Notes: generated from the letters alone by a model not told the origin. A DNA stretch of 64,000 nt from Cornus controversa (GCA_026545225.1 CM048845.1:81805033-81869032), one strand, 5' to 3'. Positions 37,305 through 50,506 are shown, counted from the stretch's first letter. A program made the numbers and translations.

Positions 37305-40300
37305 TCAATCACACATTCCAACCTTTTCACACAAAAAAAAATATTTTATATCAATGTGCTTATTATACTTGGCTAACCTTTCATTTTTCACATACTTTGT
37401 AACAGCTTCATTGTCAAAGAAAAGTGTCAAAGGCTTGTGTATGGAGTCCATAACCTTCAAATCTGTAATAAAATTTTTCAGCCACATGGAATGTTTAGTT
37501 GCTTCATAACAGCTAACCAATTCTGCATACATGGTAGAATCCGTAATAATGGACTGCTTAGAGTTTCTCTATGAAACAGCTCCTTGAGCTAGCATAAAAA
37601 TAAATTCAGAAGTGAATTTTCTACTACTCGAGCAACCTACAAAGTCAACATCGGAATAACCAACTATCTTTAAGCAGTCTGATTTCCTATAGATCAACAT
37701 GAACTCTTTAGTTTTCTGGAGATACCTCAAAACTTTTTTCACTACCCTCCAATAAGCAATACCTGAATTTTGTTGAAATCTTCCAAGCATACCAACCACA
37801 TAACTGATATCAGGTCTAATGCACATCATGACATACATTAGACTCCCGATTACAGATGTATATTCTTTGACATCAACTTGACTTTTCTCTATCTTATTCT
37901 TGGGACACTGTTCTTCTGAAAATATATCTCCTTTAACAACTGGAACCTCACCAGGTGCACACTTTTTCATTCCAAAAGTTTTCAACACTTTATCAATGTA
38001 TGTCTTTTGAGATAAACCAAGTGTACCTGTAGTGCGATCTCTATGGATCCTAATGCCAAGGACATACTCTACATTACCCATGTCCTTCATATCAAAGTGA
38101 CTTGAGAGAAAATTCTTAGTATCATGTATCTTATGGATGTCATTGCTAGCTAGTAAAATATCATCAACATATAAGATAAGGATAACAAAACGACTTCCAA
38201 TGACCTTGAGATATATGCATTTGTCCACGACATTCTCTTTGAACCCATAACTAGTTATTACCTGATCAAACTTCAAGTACCACTATCGCGAAGCTTGCTT
38301 AAGCCCATAAATGAATTTCTTCAATATACAAACTCGATTTTCTTGTCCCTGAACCACAAAACCTTCAGGTTGAGACATGTAAATCTCTTCCTCAAGGTCT
38401 CCATTAAGAAAAGCTGTTTTAACATCCATCTGATGTAACTCAAGATCATAATGCGCGACAATGGCAAGAATGATTCTCAAAGAGTCCTTTGATGAAACCG
38501 AAGAGAAAGTCTCAGAGAAATCAACACCTGATTTTTGCTTGAAACCCTTAGCCACCAATCTAGCTTTAAATCTATCAATATTTCCAATTGAGTCCTTTTT
38601 AGTTTTATAGACCCATTTGCACTCTACTGCCTTGCGATACACAGGTAAATCAGCAAGCTCTCATACTCCATTAACATCCATGGAGTGCATCTCATCTCTC
38701 ATAGGATCTATTCAATGAGAAGAATCACGACTCTCCATGGCCTTGTCAAATGAAGTCGGATCTTCATGCTCGCCAATATCAACCTCACTGATATATACCT
38801 CAAAATCATTAGGTATAGCAAACCTCTGAGCTCTAGTAGACCTCCTCAGCTGAACTAGATTAGTAACAGAAGAAAGAGGTTGGGAAAGAGTAGGAATGGC
38901 TGAAGGAGTGGGAATAGGAGCAATGTCAGAAACCACTAAAGAAGGTGGAATAAAAACTGAAGTAAACGGAATAGGCACTGAAAGTTGCTTTTCTCTAAAA
39001 GGGAAATTACGGTGTTCTAGGCTCCCACTGGATTCACCATTCTCAATGAATTTTGCATGACATGTCTCAACAATCTCCATAGGTCTAGAGGGGCAGTAAA
39101 TTTATAACCCTTTGACCTCTCAGGATACCCAAAGAAATAACAAGTGACTGTGCGAGGATCAAGCTTTTTAATATTTGGATTGTACAACTTTGCCTCTATG
39201 AGGCATCCCCACACGTGTAAATGTCTGAGACTTGGTTTATGACTCGTCCAAAACTTGAAAGGTATTAAAGGAGTTGCTTTACATGGTACTCTATTAAGAA
39301 TATAAACAGTTGTTTTGAGAGCTTCTCCCCAAAAACTCTCAGGTAGTGAAGAATGAATTATCATACTGTGAACAGCCTCTTAATATGTGCGATTTCTCCT
39401 TTCTGCAACTCCATTTTGCTCAGGAGAACCATGAGTGGTATACTGTGGCACAATCCCCTGCTCCTTTAGGTATCTATTGAAAGGACCATGATTCACACCA
39501 TCATGATTCATTTTCCGACAATACTCACCACCTCGGTCCGATCTTACAATTTTAACTTTTCTGCTCAATTGTTTTTCAACTTCAACCTGATAAACCTTAA
39601 ACACATCAAGTGCTTCGGACTTCTGATGGATTAGGTGTAAATAAGCATACCTTAAAAAATTATCAATAAAAGTAATGAAATACCTTTGACCTCCTCAAGC
39701 AGGAGTAGGAAATAGACCACAAATGTCAGTGTGAATAACGTCCAAAAGACCAGATGATCGACTAGCCTCAAAATTATGCTTCTTCTGCATCTTCCCCTTG
39801 ACACAGTCAATACATAAATCATAATCAAAAAAATCTAGTGGTCCAATGATCCCATCCTTGACCAAGCATTCTAGTCTCTTTTGCGAGACATGCCCCAATC
39901 TCCTATGCCATAATATAGATGAATCATCTCTCACAAAAGCACGTTTTGATCCAGAAGAAATCGAGTCCACAGAAAAACAAGAAGCAGGTATATGAGAATC
40001 ATCCAACAATAACTGATATAAACCATCAACCAAATGCCCATGTCCAACTATATTACTACCATGATGAATCATAACTGATCCGTCACCAAATAAAAAATGA
40101 AATCCCAAGGCACTAAATCTCGAAACTGAAAGTAAATTATACCTAATAGTAGGAACGTAAAAAACATCATTAAGTTCTAAAGTAAAATCAGTGTATAACA
40201 CTAGCGAAATCGTCCCAATAGCCTCGATACGAACCGCATCAGCATTACCCAACACCAATCGATCCTCAACCTTAGGATTTATCCGATTTTGCAAGCCCTG

Positions 40301-40474
40301 TAGTGAGCATGAGACATACACAGATGCACCTGAATTAATCCACCATGTATATTCAGGAACATTTATTAAGTTGAATTCAAATATCACCATAGCAGTATAA
40401 TTTGAACCATTCAATGGTTCAATCCCAGTAAATTGTTTCTGAATCGTGGAAGCGTCTATAACTGGAAAAACCAT
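37305..40474 (-). pseudogene. Copia pol pseudogene (PR, IN, RT, RNase H)
   Basis: From the 5' side: a short gag start (MVFPVIDAS..EPLNGSNY) is joined directly to the segment before protease. Protease follows (WWINSGASVYVS; the catalytic Asp of DSGA is Asn), then GAG-pre-integrase (WHRRLGHVS, CIDCVKGK) to 39695, integrase pieces 39604-39017, a Pro/Ser linker, RT (MDVKTAFLNGDLEEEIYM, YVDDILLAS) 38642-37569, and RNase H (SVIGSLMYVMM to SCYEATKH). All parts are in one frame except a shift near 39085, with in-frame stops near 39695, 39380, 38712, 38283 and 37569. The missing gag body and NSGA protease argue for long-dead coding capacity. Confidence 0.9.
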
Positions 40475-41624
40475 GTTATATCAAATAACATCACATAAAC
40501 AACATATAAATTAATATGTCACAGCTTCATGGATTATAACTTTAATTTGTGCTTAGAGTTTTAAGCCGAATTTATAAGGGTGTTTTATTATGTGCAAAAA
40601 AAATCTTCCACCTTGCGGGAAGAGGTAAAATGTCATCTAATAATCACCTTTAGACAAAATTTTAAATACATTTACTCCCCAAATATGTGATTAAATCACA
40701 TATAAACCTAATTGATTATGCTTGAATTATTACTAAACACTTCCACTACCTTCGGACAAGAGGGTTATTTAGTTCTAACCCAAACACTCTCAACTATTCT
40801 ACTCACTTATCCTACATTAAGACACTGATCACATTTGGGCAGAACTAATGCCCCAATATAGGTAAGTGTAGTGTAAGACCTTAATAAGACCAATATTTGT
40901 TTTTAAAATTTTCAAAAATAATAACCTATATGAGTGAATGTCACCTTTGGGCAGACATCACTCACTTTGGATACTACCTTGAAACGGTCACTTTACTGGT
41001 CCTCCTAAACTCCAAGGAAAGACCTAAATTTAAAATTTTCATTTTATTTAGGTTCACAAACTTCTTTATAATGCACATAAAAACAAATCCAAATATTATG
41101 AAACAATATTTGAACATAGATCAAAATAACTTGAATATAAATAAAAGAAATATATTTATAATAATCAATGCACATAATTTTTTTTTTTTTAGACATGACT
41201 TTTCTTCCCTCTTCAACTGTAATGTGTAAAGCATTTAAAAAACTCAATAATACACAATATAAAATAATTTTTAAGAAATCACTCTAGATTTCTTAAACAA
41301 TCTGTCCTTTTTTTTTCTTTCCGCATATCACTTTATAAAAAACATATAAAATTAATGGATCTATGACTGACATATATACAAACATAACGATGAACAATTC
41401 AATTGATTACAATACTTTGCCTTCACACAAACACACACACACATACCCTTATGGTCCATACCCTACCATCCTCGCCGTCCAACAAATAAGTACCCCTCTA
41501 ACAAAACACAAATTAACAATGCATATAAAAAATATATATGCAACCATTGCAGTACTACTGTTAATTAAGGACAACCATGCAAGTACAAGTTATATAACTA
41601 CTTAAATTGAAAAGAGAAACTACT

Positions 41625-41803
41625 AGATTTTGTACGTGTAATCACATGTAAACTTATGCACATAAATCGAGAACAAAATATCAGATTTTGTATGTGTAAT
41701 CACATGTATACTTATGCACATAAATCAAGAACAAAAATTATCAGATTTTTGTATTTGTTATCGCATCTAAAATCGTGCACAAAAATCGAGAGCAAGGATG
41801 TCT
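41625..41803. repeat. Three tandem repeats of 58-60 bp in the Copia leader
   Basis: Units start AGATTTTGTACGTGTAATC (41625), AGATTTTGTATGTGTAATC (41683) and AGATTTTTGTATTTGTTATC (41743), each with TTATGCACATAAATC or a diverged form (last unit). They lie between primer binding site and first ORF. Confidence 0.8.
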
Positions 41804-41916
41804 GTTTTCAACCAAAACAATTAGATACGTGAGACCGCTATAACCGCATATATACATATATAAAATAATTTATCTCTTGATTTCTATAAGAACTTTAACG
41901 TGGCTCTGATACCAAT

Positions 41917-42388
41917 TATTGGAATATAATTCATACTCAACTTGTAGAAATCAAGAATACTACAATAATTATAAAGGAGATTTTAATTGACATACCTGAA
42001 TGAAGATTAAGTTGTAGAATACATTTTGTTTCTGCAAGAGATCCTAAGAAAGCTCTACCCCTTTCTGAGAGTTGTCATTCGATAAGGCTGAATAAGGGTT
42101 ATGTAACCCTTATTTATAACAACAGGGGAGATGATTTTTCTACAAATAAAATACCTAAGTCTCCCTTCCTATCATGGAGACCTAGATATCAACGGTTATG
42201 ATTAAATCCCACCAAATAAAGTTGAAAAATCACAATCCAACGGTATAAATATTATACTGTCAATTAGACCACAATTGACAAGTATAACCCCAACCCATCA
42301 AGTAACAATAACTACATTGCAATCCAATTTTAGAAATAGTGCATAGGACCACAATAAAAAATATTTTATTTATTAAAATATTCTAACA
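41917..42388 (-). repeat. 5' LTR of the Copia element
   Basis: 472 bp, the same family as 35964-36441. The terminal TG (on +) has become TA at 41917-41918. Confidence 0.93.
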
Positions 42389-42393
42389 ATAAT

Positions 42394-42950
42394 ACCTTAT
42401 TTTGTTTATTAGGAGAGAGAGAAAGAAAAATAAGGAAAGTTTTGTAGTTTAAAACATTTATAATAGGCTTGTTTTTCTTCCTTCATGTTTTCTGTTCAAA
42501 TTTGGAGGATGACTCATCCATTCTCTTTTCTTTTTCTCTATCAAATAAAAGAAATTTACTCATTCCCTCATATCTTCCCTCCACCTCTCTTCTTTCTTTC
42601 CTACCAAACGAAGTATTAGTAATTTCTCTTACCATTGATTTGGTGTAGTGGTAATTAAGAGTGTACACAGTTTGGTTCCTTACTGTTTTTGGCAGAACCG
42701 GAACCGGAACCGAAACCGATCTCAACGGTTCTTTAATTTTGAAACCAGAACTCTTGAGTTCGATTCAGTTCTACTACGGTTCCAGTTCTATCAAATTATT
42801 TGTGCACCTCTTATATGGATGACAAAGATGCATGAAAGAGCTATGATTATATTCTTTTAATTATGCAAAAAATATATAAGTAATTACAATTTTTTCACGG
42901 TAATTATTTATTCCAGAGAGACTTCTTGCAACATAATTATATGTATATGA

Positions 42951-42981
<31 letters not shown>

Positions 42982-43780
42982 GGATGCATTGATGCTCCGT
43001 ACATTTTCAAAACTTCTAAAGTCTAAGCCTTATTAAAGCATGCACCTCCTCGCCTCCAGCTATTTGCCTCTCCTTTACTGCTCATCTCTTATTTTTTACT
43101 GGTTCTACTGTTAACTACTTGGTTTTATATATAATGAGCACGTGGCAATAAAAATTTTAGCTTCATTTTTCTAAACTCGTAATATATATAAGAAAAATGA
43201 CAAACATGAATCTCAACTTCTTTCACCTAAACCATAAATACATGAATCAACAATAGAATAAAAAAAAGGTAAACATAATCTCTTTATTTGGAAAGATAAA
43301 AGAATAAAGAAAAATAATATATATATATATATTATTTATTTTTTTTCTAACGGTTCCAATTCTAAGAAATTATTGTATAACGATTCAATTCAGTTTTAAT
43401 GGACTTGGAACTGAAACTGTGATAATATGATTATGTTAATTATACGGGTCTATTATGTTAATTGTGCAGGTCTAGCTATGTACACAGAGAGGGCATTATA
43501 ATTCACATTAACCTTTCCTTATATATATTGAGTTTATATAAAGCAGAAGGTTTTGTCACAAAATTTCTTAATTCTAAAAAATTATCAATTTTCAGAATCT
43601 AAAGTTCATGAAAAAATCAAGGGTAAAAGAGTAAGTTCATGGATAAAAGTCCATGATCCATATGATGATGAAGTATACCCAAAACAAAGAAGCCTAGCCC
43701 AACTCAAGCCAAGACCCACAAAACCAATCAATTTACCCAGACCACCAAAGTCACCATCACTTCATATGTAAAACAAACAC
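42394..43780. other. Upstream region of PGRL1 with repeat-derived DNA
   Basis: 42690-42790 has repeated AACCGG/GAACCG words in both orientations, and 43345-43420 has related GGTTCCAATTC and GGACTTGGAACTG words. These could be the two ends of an older non-autonomous element, which I could not delimit. A TATA-like TATATAAAG lies near 43532. No gene supported. Confidence 0.4.
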
Positions 43781-43814
43781 AGTGAGGCCCAAAGTTGTGA
43801 CAAACCCATGTATC

Positions 43815-43842
43815 CACGTGGGTTACACTATCCCTCCACGTG
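43815..43842. promoter_or_regulatory. Pair of G-boxes upstream of PGRL1
   Basis: CACGTG at 43815-43820 and again at 43837-43842, spaced 22 bases start to start (about two helical turns), roughly 305-330 bases before the PGRL1 ATG. Such G-boxes are typical of light-regulated photosynthetic genes; function here is inferred. Confidence 0.45.
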
Positions 43843-44064
43843 TGATCCACCCTCCGGTCTTAGATTCTGTAGCAGCTATGCTGAGTTGGCATCTTTTGTT
43901 CAGCACACAATTGATCTTGAGAAAATTGGACAAAAAGAGTTTCCATTTCCCTCCACACATTGTAGAATTGCCTTATCTCTAGTGTCTTCCCCAAAAAAAT
44001 CATCTACACTCCCACAAACTTACAATGAACCACCACATTACCCAGATATTCAAAACCCTTTTCA

Positions 44065-44096
44065 CTTCCACTTCCACTTCCACTTCCACTTCCACC
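44065..44096. repeat. (CTTCCA)n microsatellite in the PGRL1 5' leader
   Basis: Five to six units of a hexanucleotide shortly before the start codon, followed by ACC repeats. Confidence 0.75.
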
Positions 44097-44145
44097 ACCT
44101 CTCTCCACCACCACCACCACTGGTCCACCACCATCACTGCCACAA

Positions 44146-47100
44146 ATGGCCACCAAATTGGGGTTTACTCTGACAACCCCTCGTTTCTTCACTACCCCTT
44201 CTCGCAAACCCATTGTTTCTCTCTCTTCTCCTTCATCATCATCATCATCATTATCATCATCGAGGGTTCAGTCTATTCATTTCATCGGCCGTCAGTTATT
44301 GCTTCGACACAGACTCTTCAGACTTTCACCTAAAGCCACCACTGACCAGCCAGGTTAGGTTTTTATGTCTTAGTCTCTGTGTGTGTATATATAATATCTT
44401 CATTTGTATCATATTTGATTTAGCAAGTGGAATTGGATAATGTTGATCAAGAATGTCTGAATGTTATATGTCACACGACAATAACGAACTATTACTAGAA
44501 TTGTAATATAGTGAGTATTATTTGCATTCGGCCTAAGCCTGTATAGCACTGTGGTTAAATAATGTCATGGAATCTAATATGGAGGAGCGGGTTTGATTCT
44601 TACAGTTGATAAAATATTAGTATTATTTGCATGAGGTAAAGTTTAGGTCTTTATTATTTCTTATGAGAGGTAAAGTTTTGGGATTTATTGTTTCCTATGA
44701 CGGTTAGGATGATTGTAGGCTAAATTAGGTACCTTGTTATCTAGATTACGGTTGTTTTGGATGTCCTGGTGAAGTTGAATAAGTTCATTTTGCAGCTATG
44801 GAATCATTACTAGAATCTCCAGATAAATTAGAATGGAATTTTTGTATTAAATTTTAAAGTGCCAAGAAAATACCGGGTAGTTATACTGCTATTGAGAACA
44901 TAATGGACTCGTTTTGAATATATGTTGTGTACCTTGAGAGGTCTAACAGCCCACTATGGTTATGCTCTCTCTATTTCTCTCTGTCTTTGAGTTTGTTGGT
45001 TATGATGTATTATAGATCCATAATAGCTTAGTCTCCTTATTAGAAACTAGGGTTTCTAAACTCTGTTGATAAACAAGAGAGAGCATCCTATGATTGGTCT
45101 ATGGTATTAAAGCCCTGTCTAAGAAGTGAGGAACTTATGCTAATCAGACCTATATTGTTCAATAGAGCAAGTAACCATCAAAATATAATAGAGATAACTG
45201 ATAAGCAAGCGAGAAATTGTTCATAAAATTCTTAACACGTCAACAGATCATTTTATAGACCTGATGATGCAGAATGAGAGAGAAGAGAAGAAGAGTGGAA
45301 ACAAGAGAGAAGAAGAAGAAATAGGGGGAGGAAAATCTCTGAATAATCTATATAACCGTTAGTCAATAATCATCAAAATTGTCTACTCAATGTCACAAAC
45401 CAAATGGAACCCATAATCAAACTATGCAACCAAAAATAAAACTGTAAAGAAATAAGGAAAATAAAATGTAAAATATAAAATAAATCCTAAAATCATCCTC
45501 CATGCCTGCGCCTATTATAAGTAATAGATTGCTTTGCTCATCAGGTGCTCCATCAGTTCTCCCTAACTAAGAAGAACTCTCCTCCGGAGTGTAAAGCTCG
45601 TGATACTGCTCCAACAAGTCTGGATCAATAGGGCAAAACTCATTCTTTGTCACAAAACACGTCATTTGTATCCGGACAACTTCTGAATTGAGGGAAGGAA
45701 ATCTCTGAATAATCTCTTCAATAGATAGTCAATAATCATCAAAAGTGTCTACTCAATGTCACAAACCATATATTAGCATTAAAATAGAACCCTAATCAAA
45801 CTATACTGCCAAAAATAAAATCCTAAAAAAATAAGAATAAAATATAAAATAAATCCTAAAATAAGTACGTAAACCAAGTGGCTTATTAGGATCTCCATCA
45901 CCTGAATTGGAAATAATGTGAAAATGATATGGTAACTTGTCGCAATCTAGCATACAACTATATGTATTAAGTCTTCTCTCGTTAGGGGCTAAATTTAAGG
46001 AGTTAAACATTATTTAAGGGAACCCAATCAGCTACAAATTGATGGAAGAATGATGGTGGAACCAGTGTTATCAAAGGATCTAGGCGCACTAAGGCACTAA
46101 AGGTCCTTTGGAGCCTAGGCGCGAGCCTGAGTGAAGTGAGGCGCACAATTGAAAAGTTAAATTACTATAAAAAAATTCATATCTCATAATCAATATTTTT
46201 AAAATTCATATCAAACATGAAAACATAAATCCATCAACCATGTCATTCAAGAATTCAAGAACTATAAAATCAAACAAAGCACAAAAAGAGAGAGGAAGAA
46301 GAAGAGCATGTCTATCTGATTGTCTCTGCAACTCTTTACGACAAAGGTTGTTGGCATTGTGATGCGGGGTTTTGGTGCTGTTCATGTCTTGCGATCGTAA
46401 TGGGCTTCTCTCTTCTTTTATTTTTTCTTTCTTTTGAACGATACAAAAGTCCCCCTTTTGAATTAGGAAAAAGAAAAGAGAAAACAACAGTCAGGTGTGC
46501 CTAGGCACACCCGATTGACTTGTATAAGGCGCAGCCCAGGCGCTCGCCTAGTGAACAGCGCTGCGGCTGGGTTGACAACAGGCGCAATCCTTGAGCCTGT
46601 GTGCGCCTGGAGCCTAGGCGCGCCTTTAACAACCCTGGGTGGAACTTAAAGTAGGAGGAATGGAAAGAATAAAAATGATTTGAAGATTTATGTAGACGAG
46701 TGAATGAAGGAGAATGAAGAAAAAATTGCTTGGATGGTGCATCTATTTTGGTTTTTCAAGCCCTTGATCGCGATAAATTCTCCAACATACATGATTCATG
46801 TGGTTGCAAACTTGCAATATCCTGCAAGTGTCACTAATGCAGAGAGATGAGGAGGAAAAGGAATAGATAAGAAAATGAGAGAATAGGGAGAAGCTGAGGA
46901 GGGAAACAAAGAACAAGAGGACATGAGGCAGCTAGGCTTAGTTTTCTCAAATTCTTATAATGCTGATTTTGGAATATCTAGACATTTTATAAAGGGAACC
47001 TGGGAGAGTACAACCCTTATTACCCCAACTTCACCCCTTGTTTCCATTGCACAATTATCCTCGCTCTTAATTTTATTCCAAATGTTCGTGTGCAAGACAT

Positions 47101-49024
47101 GTGACAACTCAAGTGCAACAGGGAGTTGTACTTTTTACAAATGCTTTCATGTACAAGTTTCGTGACAACTTAAGTGAGTTTGGTGCCCATACAAAAAGGC
47201 CATGCTCAATACTTAATTAATATAGCATAAATGCCTGATATACAACTCACATTGCTAAAATGGAATTGCAATCACATGGGAATTGCAAAAAATATAAAAT
47301 GGGCTGAAAATTATTACCAAGAGAAACTACATTAAAGAATTCATGAGATGATTTGATCATGTTTACAATAACTGTAGCTGTGGCAAATCATGATAAAGGC
47401 CATGGAAAGGCTAAATATTAATGTGGGTGAAGGGTAGGGGTGCAACTTGGGTTGGGCAACTCGAGCCTAGCCCAATTTTTTTACGGGCTTGGACAACTAT
47501 TTTTACAATTAGGGTTGAGTTTGGGTTGAAAAACCTCAACCCGAACTTAATTAGGGTTGGGCTTGGGTTGAGGTGCCAACAACCTGAGCCCAACCCGAAC
47601 CTGAATTGTAATATTATTTTTACGCATATTTTTTATTTTAAATATATTATATATAATATTCAAATTACGATAACCTTTTTCTTTTCAACTTCCTTTATTT
47701 AAATCTTAATTTATTATATGTTAACACTTTGGATAATTAATTTCCTAAAAATTTGTTTATAATTTTTTAGAAATTTGCATTAAGTTCTTAATTTTGTGTG
47801 TGTTTAGGAGTAGTCTAATATGAAACTTATTAAAGATTACTTTAAATTTTCAACATGGAGATTGGTGATATACATAACCTGAATTAACCCAACTTTCTAA
47901 CTCGAAATCTCAACTCGAGTTGCAAACCCGAGTTTAAAAATTTAAGGATGGGTTGGGCTAGGGTGAGTAGTTAGGGTTGAAAGTAGGGTTAGGGTTGAAC
48001 ATTTCATATGTAGGGTTGAGCCCGAGTTGTACCTCTAACCCGCCCAACCCGCCCGAGTTGCAGCCCTAGTGAAGGGTGTGAGAGAACACATGTTGATCTA
48101 TCACTGAATTCATAATCTTAAATGGAATAGTGAGCTGAAACAGATTGTGTTGCTAATTCTATATAATTGGAACAATCTAGTCTGCCCTTCACCAGGAGAA
48201 AAAATGTAGAGGATAGAAAAGAGACTCAAAAAGGTAAAATTATGGATTACTGGACTTGCTGCAACCATTGAATGTTATAATTAACATTTTTCGTCACGGA
48301 TTATTTTGAAATTCCATTTACTAACTCCACTGCTGCTTTCAGGTCAGGTCCAAAAAGATGAGATTGTTGACAGTAATGTCTTGCCATACTGTAACTTAGA
48401 CAAGAAAGAGAAGAAGTCAGTGGGAGAGCTTGAACAAGAATTTCTTCAAGCGCTTCAAGTACGTACTTAAACAGATACTTTTCATTTCTTTTTCCTCATT
48501 TTCTTTTTGATCCATATATATTAGTCTTTAGAATTTTGCTCAGATTAAAGGTGTATTTCAGTTGATTGCATACTTCTGTTACATCATTGCGTTTGCAAAC
48601 AAAGTACTTTATTTTCATTTTACCAATACTGTTTCTGATGCTGTATGCATCTGCTTTTCTTCTTTTCTATGTGAGAGATACATATAATTTGTTTCTGGTT
48701 CTGCTACAGTCTTTCTATTATGAAGGAAAGGCTATCATGTCAAATGAGGAATTTGACAACCTCAAGGAGGAACTAATGTGGGAAGGAAGCAGTGTTGTCA
48801 TGCTAAGTACAGACTCGATTCTTATATGGAGCCTCCAACTCTATGTTTATGATGTTGACCTTTAATCATTTAGAGCATCTAAGATGTACGCTGCGTTACT
48901 TTTTTCGTTCATTCACAATGCAGGCTCCGCTGAACAAAAGTTTCTGGAAGCTTCAATGGCTTATGTAGCTGGGAAACCCATAATGAGTGATGAAGAGTAT
49001 GACAAACTGAAGATTAAACTAAAG
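44146..49024 (+). CDS. PGRL1: PGR5-like protein 1 (PGRL1), chloroplastic, 5' part only
   Basis: Four coding exons are visible: 44146-44353, 48343-48458, 48710-48806 and 48924-49024, with GT/AG ends and matching phases. Exon 1 encodes a Ser/Thr/Arg-rich chloroplast transit peptide (MATKLGFTL start, ATGG context). Exons 2-4 give NVLPYCNLDKKEKKSVGELE, FLQALQ, SFYYEGKAIMSNEEFDNLKE, ELMWEGSSVVML and SAEQKFLEASMAYVAGKPIM, diagnostic for PGRL1. PGRL1 is a thylakoid protein that works with PGR5 in cyclic electron flow around photosystem I. The later exons (the two membrane helices and the Cys-rich stromal end) are not between 49025 and the window end. Instead 50.5 kb onward is nested retrotransposons, so the gene is either split by a very long intron or truncated. 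Confidence 0.88.
44525..44640 (+). mobile_element. SINE-like insert (tRNA-type A and B boxes) in PGRL1 intron 1
   Basis: TAGCACTGTGGTTAA resembles a Pol III A box and GGGTTTGATTCTT about 50 bases later a B box, as in tRNA-derived plant SINEs. Ends and target duplication are not clear. It does not fold as a tRNA by eye. Confidence 0.4.
45330..45860. repeat. Diverged direct repeat in PGRL1 intron 1
   Basis: About 45330-45497 and 45692-45860 share AATCTCTGAATAATCT, GTCTACTCAATGTCACAAACC and AAATAAATCCTAAAAT in the same order, spaced about 362 bases apart. Confidence 0.65.
46063..46637. mobile_element. hAT non-autonomous element (TSD GGTGGAAC) in PGRL1 intron 1
   Basis: Ends CAGTGTTATCAAAGG and, reversed, CAGGGTTGTTAAAGG. 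The 8-bp duplication GGTGGAAC is perfect (46055-46062 and 46638-46645). The subterminal parts are GC-rich with many AGGCGC words. No transposase. Confidence 0.88.
47435..48068. mobile_element. hAT non-autonomous element (TSD GTGAAGGG) in PGRL1 intron 1
   Basis: Ends TAGGGGTGCAAC and, reversed, TAGGGCTGCAAC. The 8-bp duplication GTGAAGGG is perfect (47427-47434 and 48069-48076). The subterminal repeats GGGTTGGGC/AACCC occur in both orientations. No coding. Confidence 0.9.
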
Positions 49025-50506
49025 GTTTGCATTATTGGTTTATGTACAAACTTAGATGAACAATATGCATCTAGTTTAACTTAGAATGATCGTTACTTTC
49101 AAAGTTAGAGAGGATATAGATATATAGTATTGGACGTTATTGTAACGTAGGAACACATTAAGCTCTATTTTCTTTGCCCATTCACTTTTAACATACTAAT
49201 TATGATGTTCAAATGATAATTTTGGAAAATTACTTATAAAAAATATATAAAATTCTCCATGGCAATGTACATAGCCAAAGGATTTCTTTCTTTGTGGATC
49301 AAATTGATGTCATCGGTGCCTTTGATTTTTATATGATAGGTACTCACCAATTAATTTAGTACTTAAAGATTCCATGGTGCAAAAATGATATGTAAAGAGG
49401 GACAAAACGAATCTCATTGTAATGTTGGCTTATTTTAGTTCTATTAAAATATTTCTAATCACTTCAATTTTTGGCCTGAGTCTGTCTAGTTGGGGTTGAC
49501 TCTTTCTAGGCTTCTATTTAGTGGGTGTACTTATTAGTTCGTTAGTTTAATGGATCTTATGTAGTTAACTGTGTTTCGTTTCTAGAAAAAGCTTGGTTTC
49601 TCTTCCAAGTTAGAGACTACAGAGTGGTGTGTGTGTGTATGTGACGCTGTCAGATCGTTTGATGAATGAAGAGATTTTTTGAAGCCAAGTCTTTGAGTGC
49701 ATGGGTTTAGCATGCCATGTATGGAGTTAGGGTAATAATTCTGAAAAATTTGCCCCTGTATGTACATTTTCCTGAGACTTCTCGCTTTTCGAATAAACAA
49801 ATTGATGTTATTATCAGTGCCTTTAGATTATTATTTTTTTTGTATAGAGTTGCTGATAGTCAATTAATTTAAGTCTCCTAAATATTATGGCACTGTGCTA
49901 TATTAATAATTTATTTCTGCTTAAGGAAGGGGGAAATAATTGTTTACTATGATGTTGGCTGGATCTTTATTCTAATGCAATTGTGTGTGTTTGTAAAAGA
50001 CAACAATTGCAGGCTTATAGGGTGGTTGCTTTTTTAATTCTACATTTTAAGTGAACAATTTATTGAGATGTAAATTGAATAATTGGCTAAAGATGTACAT
50101 AGGCTGGTGGCAAGCAATATACCAAAGTGCAAGGAGGTGGGAAAGTTTTATAAGTTACTTTTTGATTAATGGATGATGACCCAGCAAGGACAATCTATAG
50201 ATGCTACTTATCAGCATTAGCATCATCCTTGTCTTAATCTCATATGAATGGGGTTGACCACATGAATTCTATGTCTCCAATCTTTTATATCACATGCCAT
50301 TTCACCTACTATATTTAACTTTTTAAAGTTTTTTTTAATAACTTCATCCCATGTTATTTTTTGATCACCCTCTCTGTCTCTTACCTTTTATGACAACTAG
50401 TATTCCTCGTTTGACTGTGTCTAAACCATCTAAATCTACTCTCTCAAATTTTCTCACTAATAGGTGCCACTCCTAATTTTTTTCTTACACTTTCATTAAT
50501 GACTAT
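49025..50506. other. PGRL1 intron 4 or 3' flank, no exon seen
   Basis: I looked for the next PGRL1 exon (usually coding a SE-G-PRCSLR-like stretch) and did not find it. AT-rich DNA with a short (TG)n at 49625-49640. The Copia fragment starts at 50507. Confidence 0.5.

Larger units (their letters stand above)
35964..42388 (-). mobile_element. Ty1/Copia LTR retrotransposon, complete but inactive
   Basis: LTRs at 35964-36441 and 41917-42388 are flanked by the 5-bp duplication ATAAT (35959-35963 and 42389-42393). On the - strand the primer binding site TGGTATCAGAGCC lies two bases inside the right LTR (41902-41914), matching initiator tRNA-Met. A polypurine tract AAGTGAGAGAT precedes the left (3') LTR. 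The order gag remnant, PR, IN, RT, RNase H fixes it as Copia. Stops, one frameshift and a gag deletion make it non-autonomous. Confidence 0.95.

Noticed and set aside
42640-42770. Possible tRNA or SINE with A-box-like TGGTGTAGTGG and B-box-like GAGTTCGATTC
   Set aside because: The two boxes are about 115 bases apart, too far for a tRNA promoter, and no cloverleaf fits.
43553-43771. 72-aa open frame upstream of PGRL1
   Set aside because: Lys/Pro-rich, the track start is not an ATG, and no family match; probably PGRL1 5' flank.
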